Assembly: GCA_016748015.1 (NCBI GenBank)
Contig: JAAOMT010000661.1
Span: forward strand, 1 to 64,000
Length of the DNA: 64,000 nucleotides
Origin: Geosiphon pyriformis
Lineage: Eukaryota; Glomeromycota; Glomeromycetes; Archaeosporales; Geosiphonaceae
Direction: 5' to 3'
The notes beneath the pieces are model-generated. The model was given only the letters and a program-made list of their open reading frames with translations. It had not been told where the DNA came from and did not search any database. How positions within the stretch are numbered: position 1 is the first letter of the stretch; each line of letters opens with the position of its first letter. Below are positions 1 to 11,335 of the stretch, one piece after another. Position numbers and translations under genes: made by a program.

Positions 1-700
1 AAATAATAAAAATGGTTAAACTCTGGCTTATGTCACATTTTATAAAAATAAAACGAAATATTTCCTTAAACAACTTTGTAAAAATTCCTTTCATTAATAA
101 TTTAATTTATTCTTTATTTAAAATAAATAAGTTAGATAATTTCTATTTATAGTATATATAATCAGAGATTTACCAAATTTTTTTAAGGAAAATTTAATAA
201 CAAACCTTTTTCTTTGATCAATGTTTACTATTAACAAAAATATTCATTTTAAAATTTTGTTCCTTGATACTTACATTTAGAGTCTTAAATTTTTTAACGG
301 AGATATATGGCTATTTTTTAGAAATTTGGCTTTTATTTCATAGTTAACGCTGAATAAAAGTAATGATGATACTAGATTATCTTCAAAAGAGTGATAGTAA
401 TCTAATTTTATTAAAATAAAAAGTCCTATCCACAATTCGCTAAAGAAACTCCAAGATATTTTAAATTACCAGAGTGTAAAACATGTCGTATGATTTAAAG
501 AAATGTTGAGAAAGAATATCCTGAACTTTTTATTTCGTTTTCTTAATTATTTATTCTTCAATCTGGACGTACTTTTCAGTTAATATTTTTAAAATCTTAT
601 TCTTGCAGAATGACAAATAGTATTTTAAAAATGAAAATATATGCTCTCGAATTAATGAATAGCGTTTAGAAAAAGAAAATTAATAAATTGTGACACTTTA
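1..700. other. No gene recognised
   Basis: AT-rich sequence with no open frame of note and no splice-linked exons that I could recognise. It may hold the upstream part of the decayed frame that follows. Confidence 0.5.
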
Positions 701-704
701 AAAA

Positions 705-1380
705 GATTTTTCTGCTTTTGCATTACAACAACTCATACATTCTCTTATTAGATTTAATTGGATTTCTCAATCATATTCTGCAAGATTTTCCGTAATATAT
801 CTAAATGAGGCTTCGTCAAATATCCTTTATTATTAATGCTCAAAATTCTATGAAAAATACAAGGATCTGAGACGCAAATTGCTTTTTCAGAATAAAATAA
901 ACATTTAGCAATGTTATTTAAATCTTTTCAATAGTTATTCTGTCGATATTTGATGTTAAAGATCTGCCATACAATTAAACTTCTAAATAGATAAATCCTA
1001 TGGAAGGTTCAAAAAGCTAATCAAGTATTGTCTTTCCGATTTTAAATTTATTGAGAATTGCATAATTGCTTTGGTAAACGAATTCAAAGATATAGATGAT
1101 GGTTTAATTAGAAAAGAAAATTCTTTTATTCCCTCTAATAGTTAGAGTATTGGTGATAACCGGGAACTAGATGAGAACAATAGTTAAAATCAACAGTTGT
1201 AAATGGTTTTAACAAAAAATCTTTTCGATATAAATAAGACCTGAAATTCATGGATTTTACTGAACGCTCATCTCTACTTTAAATCTTATAAAATTCAAAA
1301 TCGTTATAATTTTAAAGAATAATCTATAACTTAACGTCATACAAACGATAAATTTCAATCTTTAAACAGAAAATAACTTT
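705..1380 (+). pseudogene. Decayed coding frame, function unknown
   Basis: One frame reads about 225 codons with coding-like residue use, interrupted by roughly eleven stops. Its best block, around 1000-1190, encodes phrases such as FIENCIIALVNEFKDIDDGL and SIGDNRELDENN with charged and polar residues well mixed. Several stops sit where Gln or Arg would read naturally (TAA/TAG/TGA for CAA/CAG/CGA), consistent with C-to-T decay. Given the A+T content, about twenty stops would be expected by chance in this length, so the case is suggestive only. No domain is recognised. It lies just upstream of, and on the same strand as, the intact secreted-protein gene. Confidence 0.3.
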
Positions 1381-1389
1381 TTGTAAAAA

Positions 1390-2395
1390 ATGGCAAATAT
1401 TTATTTATTTCTTTTCTCTCCAAGCCTAATTTTATTCATATTTCTCCTGAGAAGTACTATGGTCTTTGTTATCGCAGAAAACCAAAGGTGGTTTAATGAT
1501 TTTCAATAGAAAATGGTGTTAATTCTGAGTTAAATTTTCTAATTTACTCATATTTTGGGACTTTGAACTGGTATTTAAAATAATATTTTTTAGTCTCTCA
1601 CCACGAACACTTGCAGTTTCCTCTTCTTTGATCTCCACCAACACCACTACTTCCACTCTGGCAACTCCCACTGCATTGATCTTAAATAAAGCCAGCGGTA
1701 GTTCTAATGGTAACAACAACGGAAATGGAAATACAGGAAATGGAAATGGTAACAACAACGAAAATGGAAATGGAAATGGAAATTATAGCCATAATAACAA
1801 TTGCGGTACCTCAAGTGGAAATAATGGTAAAATCATGGCGACTTCCACTGCACTGCAATATTACGGCCCATGGAGAACTATAACTATTACAACTACTATA
1901 ATTATTTGGTAATTATTTTTCTATTAAAATAGATATTTAAATTATCTTAATGGGTTTCTAAATTATTCTGGTTTGGAATTTATCTAACAGGGGAGATGAA
2001 AAAAAGGTAAAGCGAGATTTAGATGTCGGGTAAGCATGAATTGATTTCATTTTGAAAGATATTGTATTGAATTTCGATTACTTAATCCAACGATATTACG
2101 CTGTAACATTTTATTTTTTATTTGTCCTCGAAATAGGCAAGCAACACCGACACCTGATTCACAACAACTATCATCCCCAGCGATGCAAAAATCAATAGGG
2201 AGTACTGCAACTCTTCAATCAATTCCAACACAAGATTCAAATTCAAAAACAACAGAAACTTCATTGGAACCGAAATCAACAAATAAAGTCTCGGCTTCTG
2301 CTGAAACTAGCAAACCCAAACTTATTAATTTTCAAATGGTTATTTATTTAGGAATTGCAATTACCGATTGGGTGTATTACCACTTATTTGATTGA
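1390..2395 (+). CDS. Secreted or surface Ser/Thr/Asn-rich protein, 4 exons
   Basis: Joining exons 1390-1487, 1594-1908, 1991-2029 and 2137-2395 gives an uninterrupted 236-residue protein; all three introns are GT-AG and the phases match (2, 2, 2). Residues 1-29 form a classical signal peptide (start MANIYLFLFSPSLILFIFLL), probably cut after VIA. The mature part begins with a Ser/Thr tract rich in STNTTT-like sequence, then an Asn-Gly repeat region (NGNGN units, about residues 77-105), a short basic segment KKVKRDL, and a Ser/Thr/Gln-rich linker. It ends in a hydrophobic stretch around LINFQMVIYLGIAITDWVYY that could be a membrane anchor or GPI-attachment signal. The composition suits a heavily glycosylated cell-wall or plasma-membrane protein. 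No catalytic domain is seen, and the family is not recognised. Confidence 0.7.
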
Positions 2396-2565
2396 ATTTT
2401 TTTTTAATATAAAATGAATTTCAATCATGATTCTGGTTGTTATTTGGATTTAATCTAAAGAATAAATTTTTTTAACATTAAAATCAAAATAATTTATTTA
2501 TAATAGATTTCAAAAGTATAGTTTTGATAAAAACTTTAAAAAGCGAAACTAGTTTTATCAAGCGG

Positions 2566-2594
2566 GGATGTGGATGTGGATGTGGATGTGGATG
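2566..2594 (+). repeat. Hexanucleotide repeat GGATGT, about five copies
   Basis: Perfect tandem GGATGT units about 170 bp downstream of the secreted-protein gene. Confidence 0.9.
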
Positions 2595-2599
2595 ATATT

Positions 2600-4100
2600 A
2601 TATTTTTCAATAGAAACTACCTATGACGGAACATATGATTTGAGTTAATTTGAATAAAAGATATATTTAAAATGAAAATAAATGGGTAACCTAACTTTTT
2701 TTACATTTCATTTGGTAGAATATCTTTTTATTAGATTATTAATTATTCCGGATTTATAATTTATTAACCGAAAATGGTTAGGTAAAAATCATAAAAAATA
2801 TTTGGCGTTTAAAATTTTAATTAATTAGTCTCATTAAAAAATAAAAATATTCATGGGGAAAATTTTGTTGATTATCCTTTTCTTAACAGTCAAAAAAGCT
2901 TGCAATCTTTTTAATATCTTTTTTTTTATTATATAATACCAATATATATATTAGCTCAATGTTGCTTTTTATAGTTTTCTTTACCTGAAAATTTAAATTT
3001 AATTAATTTTGAGAGAGATTTGAAATCTATTTGTCTTAAAATAATTTTGATAAATTTTAAAACATTGGGAAAAAAATTTCTTTTATAAATGAAAAGCCTT
3101 AATGTCAAAAGACAATATCAATTAATAATTTTATACAATAGCGATATCTTTTCATAGCAATGATTTCTTTATTCGTCTACATAACTCCCTGTTTTTAAAT
3201 ATCCTCTGCTTCCCGTTGATAATGTTTTAATATAAATTTAGAATATAAGAAATTATTTTTTAACCAATTATTTAGGAATTTTTGCTGATAAAAATAATTT
3301 CTCATAGTATACAATTAGAATTATCATTTTTAATAAGCTGACTAAAAAATTCTCATTAAAAATTATCAGTCCTAAAAGAGTTAGCTTTAAGAATTGAAAA
3401 AAAATTATATTTGAAAGGTGTTTATATTCATCATTTTAAAATACTCAGATCTCATATTCAATTTTAATTTTAATGATTCAGTTTTTCCTGGGATACTTTC
3501 CAAATGAAAATTAATTTCTTATGTTTCATATTAAACTTTTACTCAACATATTATAAATATAATTGATAAATCATTTCCTTACTAACTTGATTATCTTAAA
3601 GAGGTTGAAACTCACTAAATTAGATGAATTTTTAGCAATCTATAATTCAAATACCTGCATAAATAGTAAGAATCGTTATTGCGAAAACATATAGATTAGA
3701 TTTTTATAAATTTTTTTACTAAATATCTCTTATCAAAGAATGAAAAATTTATTGAACCTTGATTATGCAGCGGATGTCACCTACTAAAAGGATCAGATTC
3801 TTGAAGATATACTTAATAAGATTCTCGATCCTTTTAAGTTTCAGTAAACGGATCATGCAATGATCACAAAGCTGATACAATTATTAGTTAGTGACTTACA
3901 TGATAAAGTAATTTATCATAGAAAAGAATAGTAGCTATGATTATGCGATGCATTAATAAATCAAGAAAATTAAAAAATTTTTATTGTTTTTTTGTTTTAA
4001 AAGATGCACATCATAATGAATTAAAATTCGTTTTACTTTTAATTCTATATATATACAATTGTATTTCTTCTAATACAAACTAGACGATAGTAATTGAACC
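2600..4100. other. Intergenic, nothing recognised
   Basis: AT-rich sequence without a credible open frame or repeat. It contains short TA runs only. Confidence 0.5.
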
Positions 4101-4295
4101 CCCAAATATTTGGAATTACTACAATGTGTATCATGTAAACAATTTTCCAAGCATCCGATCGATTTAAGAGGAAAGGGACTAGTATATAAAGAGACTGGAA
4201 CACCTGGGAAAGACAAAAATCTTATATTTTTCTTGCAAACTCTAACAAATCTTTTGTCAATCCAAAAAAATAAAAAGGAATATTCCCAAATATAA
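4101..4295 (+). pseudogene. Possible gene fragment with CxxC motif
   Basis: An open stretch without an ATG reads YLELLQCVSCKQFSKHPIDL and then a Gly/Lys-rich segment, ending at a stop at 4293-4295. The CxxC pair and non-random composition suggest a coding relic. There is no family match and no clear splice partner, so chance cannot be excluded. Confidence 0.2.
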
Positions 4296-4577
4296 ACAGT
4301 ATAAAACGCAAAGAAAATATTTTCTTTGCGAAAAAATATTTATAACGTGATTCAAAAGAAGGTTCATCTTTTTCCTTTTCTTTTCTTGTTAATTGTTCTT
4401 GACCTTTTCTAACAATATCCGTTTTTCTATTGCTTTCTTCTTAAAAATTCATATATATTCCTTTCCATTATATCTATTTCTAAAGTCACAGTCATTATAA
4501 AACAAAGTCTTTCTATTCTCCTTTAATTTCCTACGGAAAAAAAATATTCTAAAATTAATTTACTTACCCTACTTAAT

Positions 4578-4996
4578 ATGAATCAAGATATTAATCAAAG
4601 CAATATTGCTACTCCTTCGATAATTTCTTTTGATAATACGACATCAATCTGTTCATGGGATAGTTATTCCTCATTATCAATTACGAGAAAAATCTCATGG
4701 TACCATCGAATATAGTATGATTTTTCCACCAATGAAGAAACTCAACATTGGTGCTTACGTCACGATTCCATTGCAAATCCGATTTCTTCAGCTCGGTCTC
4801 AATCTAGAAAGAGTAGAGGTTTAACTTCTGAAATTCATGGAATTTCGTTCTAATAATCCTAATGAGTCTCGTCATTCTAAAGAAACTATTGCATCATTGA
4901 TAATTCCTCGTCATGAGCTTCGTTATCTACAACCAGTTCTGGTTAATCATAATGATCGAGAATGTGTGTGCGATCAGAACGAAAAATATGCATAAC
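4578..4996 (+). pseudogene. Broken small gene, unknown product
   Basis: From the ATG at 4578 the frame reads MNQDINQSNIATPSIISFDN onward for about 43 codons to a TAG. It continues in the same frame through a Ser/Arg-rich stretch (SSARSQSRKSRGL) to a second stop near 4850. A neighbouring frame then carries coding-like sequence (SRHSKETIASLIIPRHELRY) to a TAA at 4994-4996. The simplest reading is one gene with a nonsense codon and a frameshift. No domain is recognised. A MITE-like element begins 20 bp downstream. Confidence 0.35.
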
Positions 4997-5015
4997 TTTT
5001 AGTCTGGATTGGTTA

Positions 5016-5372
5016 GGGTGGCTAGTCACACGTAGACAACGCGTGATTCACGTTTACTTTGAACATGTATACGTTTCATCTTAGTAAATTGTGATTGTAC
5101 TACACTCGCATGAGCATAATAATAATAATAATAATAATTGACCCGGAAATAAGCTTAATTTTTTCATGTAAAATATTAATTTGAAAAGATTATAGTAAAA
5201 TTTCAAGAATTATACTCTTAAATCTCAGTATGAATTTTAAAATTCGAGGTTCTTGAAATTTTTTAAATTCTTTTTTTAACTAAGTGTGTTCCAACTGCTA
5301 AGTACGATTACATAGCATAAATAATATATAGTAGAAGTGGTTCACGTATTTTCTACATGTGACCAACCACCC
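5016..5372. mobile_element. MITE-like element with about 36-bp terminal inverted repeats
   Basis: The left end at 5016-5051 begins GGGTGGCTAGTCACACGTAG; the reverse complement of 5337-5372 begins GGGTGGTTGGTCACATGTAG. The two agree at roughly 28 of 36 positions, with most differences being transitions. The interior has no coding capacity, as expected for a non-autonomous DNA transposon. No convincing target duplication is visible. A related end sequence occurs at 33399. Confidence 0.65.
5118..5140 (+). repeat. (AAT)n microsatellite
   Basis: About seven AAT units inside the MITE-like element. Confidence 0.85.
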
Positions 5373-5989
5373 GGATAAATATTATCTATCTAACAAACCA
5401 AACTAAAATAAACTTCAAATTCCTGTTCATTATAAACATGTTTGCACATTTATTCTTGTGTTGCATCCACGCGAAATTTTATCTTATTATTCTGTAATTA
5501 CCATATCTCTCATAACTTATCAAAACTAATTATAATTGACTTACTGTTCATACTATAGGCATTTAATGAATAAGCTTTGCATTTATTTTTAGATTGGTTA
5601 AAACCCTTAAGCAAACCAGTAATTGAATTAGAAATACATTTAATTTGCATCTTCAAAAAGGTAAAATGGGCTTTAATGTTCATGATAAAGTTTTATTCTA
5701 ACAGCAAAAATAAAAATGACTAAATCCACCTAGAATTCTATCTTTTTAACTACAAATTCTACCAGATTAGACAGATTTTGCAATTTGAATTCTAAAAACT
5801 CTAATATAAATTTATGCTTCTTATTATTGACAATATTAAAAAAACTCATGTGATAATAGAAAAACAACAGTCTTAACATAGAATATTAAACCAGCAAACT
5901 GATTTACAGAAATCTGTTATAGAAAATAAATAATCATAAGAATTCTGAATTATTCTAAACCATTTTTAGTTAGCTTATTAATTTGGGTT

Positions 5990-6150
5990 ATAAGCAGTTT
6001 GAAATTTCTCAAATATAAAAAAGAAGATTGGCTGGGCTTATTCTTAGTTTTTTAAGTAGATTAACATCAGTTGTAAATTAAAACTCATTGGTTAGTTCTT
6101 TGTTTTCTATTTAATTCTTCATTTTTTTTCGTATATTTACTTTTTTTTTT
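5990..6150 (+). repeat. Diverged direct repeat, copy 1
   Basis: Matches 8320-8470 over about 150 bp by eye. Shared landmarks in order are TTCTCAAATATAAAAAA, GGCTG, TTAGTTTTTT, TAAATTAAAA and TAAATTTACTT-like ends. It is probably a transposon relic. Confidence 0.6.
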
Positions 6151-8319
6151 AATTACTTACTCTGTCTTCAAAAGTAATTGATTTTGTTCAAATTGTTAAA
6201 ACATTATAGGTAGTTAAACCAAAAAAATTCAGTTGAAAAAGGCATTTGCACAATTGCAAAATGTTTAAGTTTTTCTATCTTAAACTACTATTTTTAAATC
6301 AATTTAATTAAAAGTATTTAAATTTAATTGCATTTATTAACTACTTTAACAAAAAAACTGTTTATATGAACTTTTTAAGCTATTTCAGTTTCTATATTAA
6401 TTTATGCTAATTTCATTAAACAATATATTATTGAAACTAATACTTTAAATTTTGCTCTTATAGTTATTCTATCACAGTCAAAATTAAATGTTTAATTATA
6501 TTTTATTGGTTTTTATTTCTAAAAATATTTTTGCCCAAAAAATCAACTTTAAGATTTATAATAAAAAACTTTTGACAATTATTACTACTTTTAAATAATA
6601 GTATTATTTTATTAATGCTTAGCATTAAATTATTGTTTTTTATGATTATAAAATTTTTTAGTATTTTATAATAATACAAATATTTAACTAGTATTAAATT
6701 TAATAGTCAATTTTTGTAACAAATTTTAATTTTAAAATTTATTATTAGTTTAGTTTTATTATAGAACAAAACAGATGTTTTTTTACATTGTTAAAAATTC
6801 AAATCTAAAAAAAATAATAAATTTCATAATTAGTAAAAAACTAGATTGCTTAAAATTAAACATTTTGAAATATTGTTTTTTTTTTATGTGTAAACTTAAA
6901 GTTTTTAGAAATAATCAAATAATTTACAAATATTGATAATATGTTTAAAAAATTCTTAATAATCTTCCAAATTTTAATTTATCAATCACAAGATATAGAT
7001 ATTTTAATAAACTTTTATTTTATAATAATTAAATTTATGTTTTAAAAAGTTTAAAATAGTTATAATTTATAAAAAAAGCCATGATAATCTGTTTGCTAAG
7101 CATTTTAAAATTAGTAAAATTTTTAAAGTAATTACTAAAAATTTTTGGTAGCTATAGCGAAAAAAGTTTGTTAAAAATTATATAAAGTTGTATAATATTT
7201 GTTCTAAATTTATTATTAAATTTTTAGTTTATTATAATTTTTAATCATTTTAAACGTTCTTGAAAATTAATTTTTATTGATTTTATAATAAATTTATCTA
7301 TAATTAAAAAAATTCAATTTTGGCAATAATAAACTATTTAATTAAAATAGCTTATTTTATTTTATATTTTAAAACCAAAAATTTAGAAAAAACAGCTTAA
7401 TTAATCTTTTATAATATTGTTAAATTACATAATTTTTCAAATAAAATTATTTTAGATTGTGGCTTTTAATTTCTGTTTTAATTTAACACCATTTTTTAAA
7501 ATTTTTTGGTACTAATATTTTTTTCAATTTTAATATTTTACTTTTAAATCAATAAGCAGATTAAACATACCAACTAAATTCTAAACAGTATTTAATGTTT
7601 TGTAAATTATCAACAGAATAATTGGCTTAATTTATTATTAATAACAGAATTTATATATAACAACATTTTCTAAATTTTAATTAAAACAATATTATTTCTT
7701 ACTAATTATATGTAAAATTTTTGATTTAGTATTTTTATGTTAAAAAGTTAATATACTTTATTGCTAAAAAAAATATTATTGAAATTAAAAAAATTAAAAA
7801 TTTTTAATCTTTGAACTTAAAAACAGTTTTAATAAATATATAAAAAAGATATATAAATATTGTTAAGAAGTACTTATATTTAACGTACTGTAAATAATAA
7901 AGTTTGGTTTTTAAAAAACGATATTAAAACAATCTAGCTTTATGAAAAGCTATATTATAAAAAGTTTGGCCTATTTTAATAACTTATTAGATTAATTCTG
8001 TAATTTATAAGTTGAAATTGCTAAAATATTTTAAGATTTATAATATTTTTATGTTTTTTTACTTATATTTTATTTTACTCAAATTTTTATTTATTCAACT
8101 TAAAAATAGTATTAAGTTTAAAGTTAATAAAAGTTTGAATTCTAAAAAAATTAAAATATTTAGTTTCTTAAAAAAAAAATTTATTTAAGAAATTTTCAAA
8201 TATATAATAAATACATCTTAATTATTTCAAGTATTTTATGTTAAATATATGCTTTAATAAAAAAATATTATTTAAAAAGAAAATAATGTTAAGAAAAATA
8301 GATAATTATAGACATTCTA

Positions 8320-8470
8320 AACTGTTTTGAGATTTTTCAAATATAAAAAAACTGGCTGAACCTGTTTTTAGTTTTTTGAGTAAATTAACATTAATTTTAA
8401 ATTAAAATCTCTTGTTTAGATTTTTGTTTTGTAACTAATTTTTTAATTTCTCTTGTAAATTTACTTAATT
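8320..8470 (+). repeat. Diverged direct repeat, copy 2
   Basis: The partner of 5990-6150, in the same orientation and 2.3 kb away. Confidence 0.6.
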
Positions 8471-8880
8471 ATAACAAAATCTTAAATACAACAGAAAACT
8501 TAAAAAAAGCTTTAATAGACTAAAAAACAGTTTTGTAATTAATAAAAAATAACTTAAATTTTAAATTTTTTAACAATACCAATATTTAAGAGTTTTTTCT
8601 CAAATAATACTCTTTTTCAAAACACTAATTTTAATAACAGAAGTATTAAAAGCTTTTTTAAAGTTAAAAATAACAATAACATATTTTTGCTAATAATTAA
8701 ACTCAAAAAACTAGAAAATAAAACAAATTCAATTATGTATTTAAGTAATTATATTGTTACAGTCGGATGTAATATGCTAATAGATAGCAAAAAAAAACAG
8801 TATTATATAACAATAAAAATAATTAAAAAGTAATTTAACTTTAATAAATAAATTAAATTAGTAAAAATTTATTATGTAAA

Positions 8881-9390
8881 AATCTCATAAATATTTCAAT
8901 TGCTATTTTTTCAAAAAAGTAACAAAAGAATTTGAAAGTAGAGAAATAATTTATACTGTTACAAAAAATAACATATTAGTATAATTCTATGCTTCATATT
9001 AGCACTTTTAGAATTCAATATTAAATATTATAATAAATATTTATTCAATATACTTTTTAAAAATTAACAATTAAACAAATTAAAAAAAGAAAAAAATAAA
9101 TAAATAGTAAAAAAAAATAAAAAAGTAATATTATTGTATTGATTTTTGCTTTAATTAAATTTTTAATCTGAATATAAATAATTTTTTATAGTTTTAAAAA
9201 GTTTTGCTTATATATTTTTAAAAAAAAATCAATGATTAAATTAATAATTTCATCAATAATTTAATTAATAATTAAGTTATTAATAACTATTTTTAAAAAT
9301 AAAATGGCTAATTAATAATATTAGTAATTAATATATGTAACTAATTATGGCTAAATAAATAAATAAAACTAAAAAGTTTCAATTATGATA
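8881..9390 (+). repeat. Left arm of long diverged inverted repeat
   Basis: Read on this strand it aligns with the reverse complement of 10760-11335. Shared landmarks in order are TCTCATAA, TTTTTTCAAAA, TATGCTTCATATT, a run of ATTAAATTAATA-like 12-mers, ATGGCTAATTA, TAATATTAGT and GTTTCAA. Identity is well below 100 percent, so the pair is old. Confidence 0.6.
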
Positions 9391-10759
9391 TCATTTTTTT
9401 CAAAAATTAAATTCTAATAAAAAAATTTTATTTAAGAAAAATTCTGGAGTTTTTATTTTAAAGCTAATTAATTTGTTAAAATCTTTAACTAATAAAATAT
9501 AAAAAAGCTATATTAATGTTAATTTTGAATCCAAAAAACCAAAATTTTGTATAAGTATTTTGGCTTTTTTTATAATAATTAAAATTTTTGGGACATTTAA
9601 ATATATAATATCTAAGATTTTTGTTTGAATTGCTAAAATTGTTTTCTTTAAAAGCTTTATATTTTTAATAATTTTACTAGATCTTCTATAATATTTAAGC
9701 TGTTTTCAATATAAAAATTTTCTGTTTATAAGCAAATTTTTTATTATTATTTTTTCAAATATGTTAAAAAAAAGTATTTTAATAATTTTATATTTAAGCA
9801 TATATTTTTCTATCTTACTGCCAATTTTTTGTTTTTTTATAACAATTTTTTGAAAGTTAATAACAGAATATACTCTAATTTTATCTTTAATTTTTATTTG
9901 GTTTCTAATAGTAAACAAAATATTTGAATAGTTTTTTGTTTAATATTTGTAAATTATAAAAAAAATATTTTATAATTAAAAATACATCTGTTTTAAGACT
10001 AAAATAACTTTTTTATATCTGTTTTGGTATTTTATTAATAAATATTATAAGTATTATAATAACTAATAACCAATTATATTTTTTGTAATATTTTTTGATT
10101 TTTTATTATAAATAAGTCGATGACTAAATATTGTTCTATATTAATTTTACAAAATATAAGATTTATTATTCAATACTTTGTTGATTATAAATAATTTTTT
10201 TCGTCAACTTGAAAACTTGTTATTAAAAATATTGTTTTAATCTGATTTGCATTTAAGAATTAAGTTAATACTTAAAAAAAATGTTTAATATATTTTCTTT
10301 TTCTTGAGTTTTTTTTATTTTTTATAAGCAATTATTTATGTTTTTATTAAAAAATCTAAGATTATTTCAAGTTTTTATTGCAAAATGTCTTTATAATTTA
10401 GTTTAATATTTTTATAAAACATATTTCTTAATATTGGTTTTAATAAATAATATTGTTATGTATTTATAAAATAAGTAAAAAGATTCATAATTAATTATAT
10501 TATAATTTACTATTTTATAAACAAAAAATACTAAAAAAAAAATTTATTATATAAGTTTGTTTTTTTACTGGTTTTTTGCTAGAGTTTTACAAAGTGTTTA
10601 ATTAAAACATTTTATTAATCTATTGGTTTATAGATAAGAAAAAATGAGTTATAATATATGTCAAGTTTTTTTAAAATTTTTTTTATTTAAAAGTAGTTCT
10701 TAAAAATACCACTTCAAAAAATTAAAAAAATACTAAAAAATAAAGATATATGTAATATT

Positions 10760-11335
10760 GTTACAGTTGAAACTCATAGTTTTTATTAGTTATTACATGT
10801 ATTAGCCACTAATATTACATAATTAGCCATCCTATTTTTAGATAATAATCAATAACTTAACTATTGACTTGATCATTGACTTAATTATTGACCTGATTGT
10901 TAACCTAATTGTTAATTACTTTTAATAGCTATATAAACAATAAGTTTTTCAGCTGTAGAAAAACATATAGCAATTGATCAAAAATAAATAAAATAACAAC
11001 TATTATCTCAATTCTTCTCTTATTTTTTATTCTCTTTTTTTTATTTTTAAATATTCGAACATCTTAGGATAAAAGATTATTTGTTGGCATTCATCTACTT
11101 TTTTCTTGAATTATATAATTGTAGCATTTAAAGATTATTAAATAAAATATGACTGAAGAGTATATTTAATACCTGATATTAATTTTTAAGAATACGAATA
11201 TGAAGCATAAAATTGTATCAGTGTGTTATTATTTGTTAACAATATAAACTATTTTTTTACCTTCAAATTTTCCAATTATCTTTTGAAAAAATTAGCAACT
11301 GAGATATTTTATGAGACTAATCTCACATATTGAAT
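10760..11335 (-). repeat. Right arm of long diverged inverted repeat
   Basis: Inverted partner of 8881-9390, enclosing about 1.4 kb. It includes a run of about five degenerate 12-bp tandem units (ATTGACTTGATC type) at 10860-10918. A further partial copy in direct orientation to part of this arm and its flank appears near 19030-19150. Confidence 0.6.

Noticed and set aside
1519-1758. Minus-strand Pro/Leu/Phe-rich frame
   Set aside because: Antisense shadow of the Asn-Gly repeat exon of the secreted-protein gene.
4630-4824. 64-codon frame
   Set aside because: Shifted frame of the broken gene from 4578; opens with a TTG and lacks support.
9706-9918. 70-codon minus-strand frame
   Set aside because: Ile/Lys/Phe-rich chance frame in AT-rich DNA.
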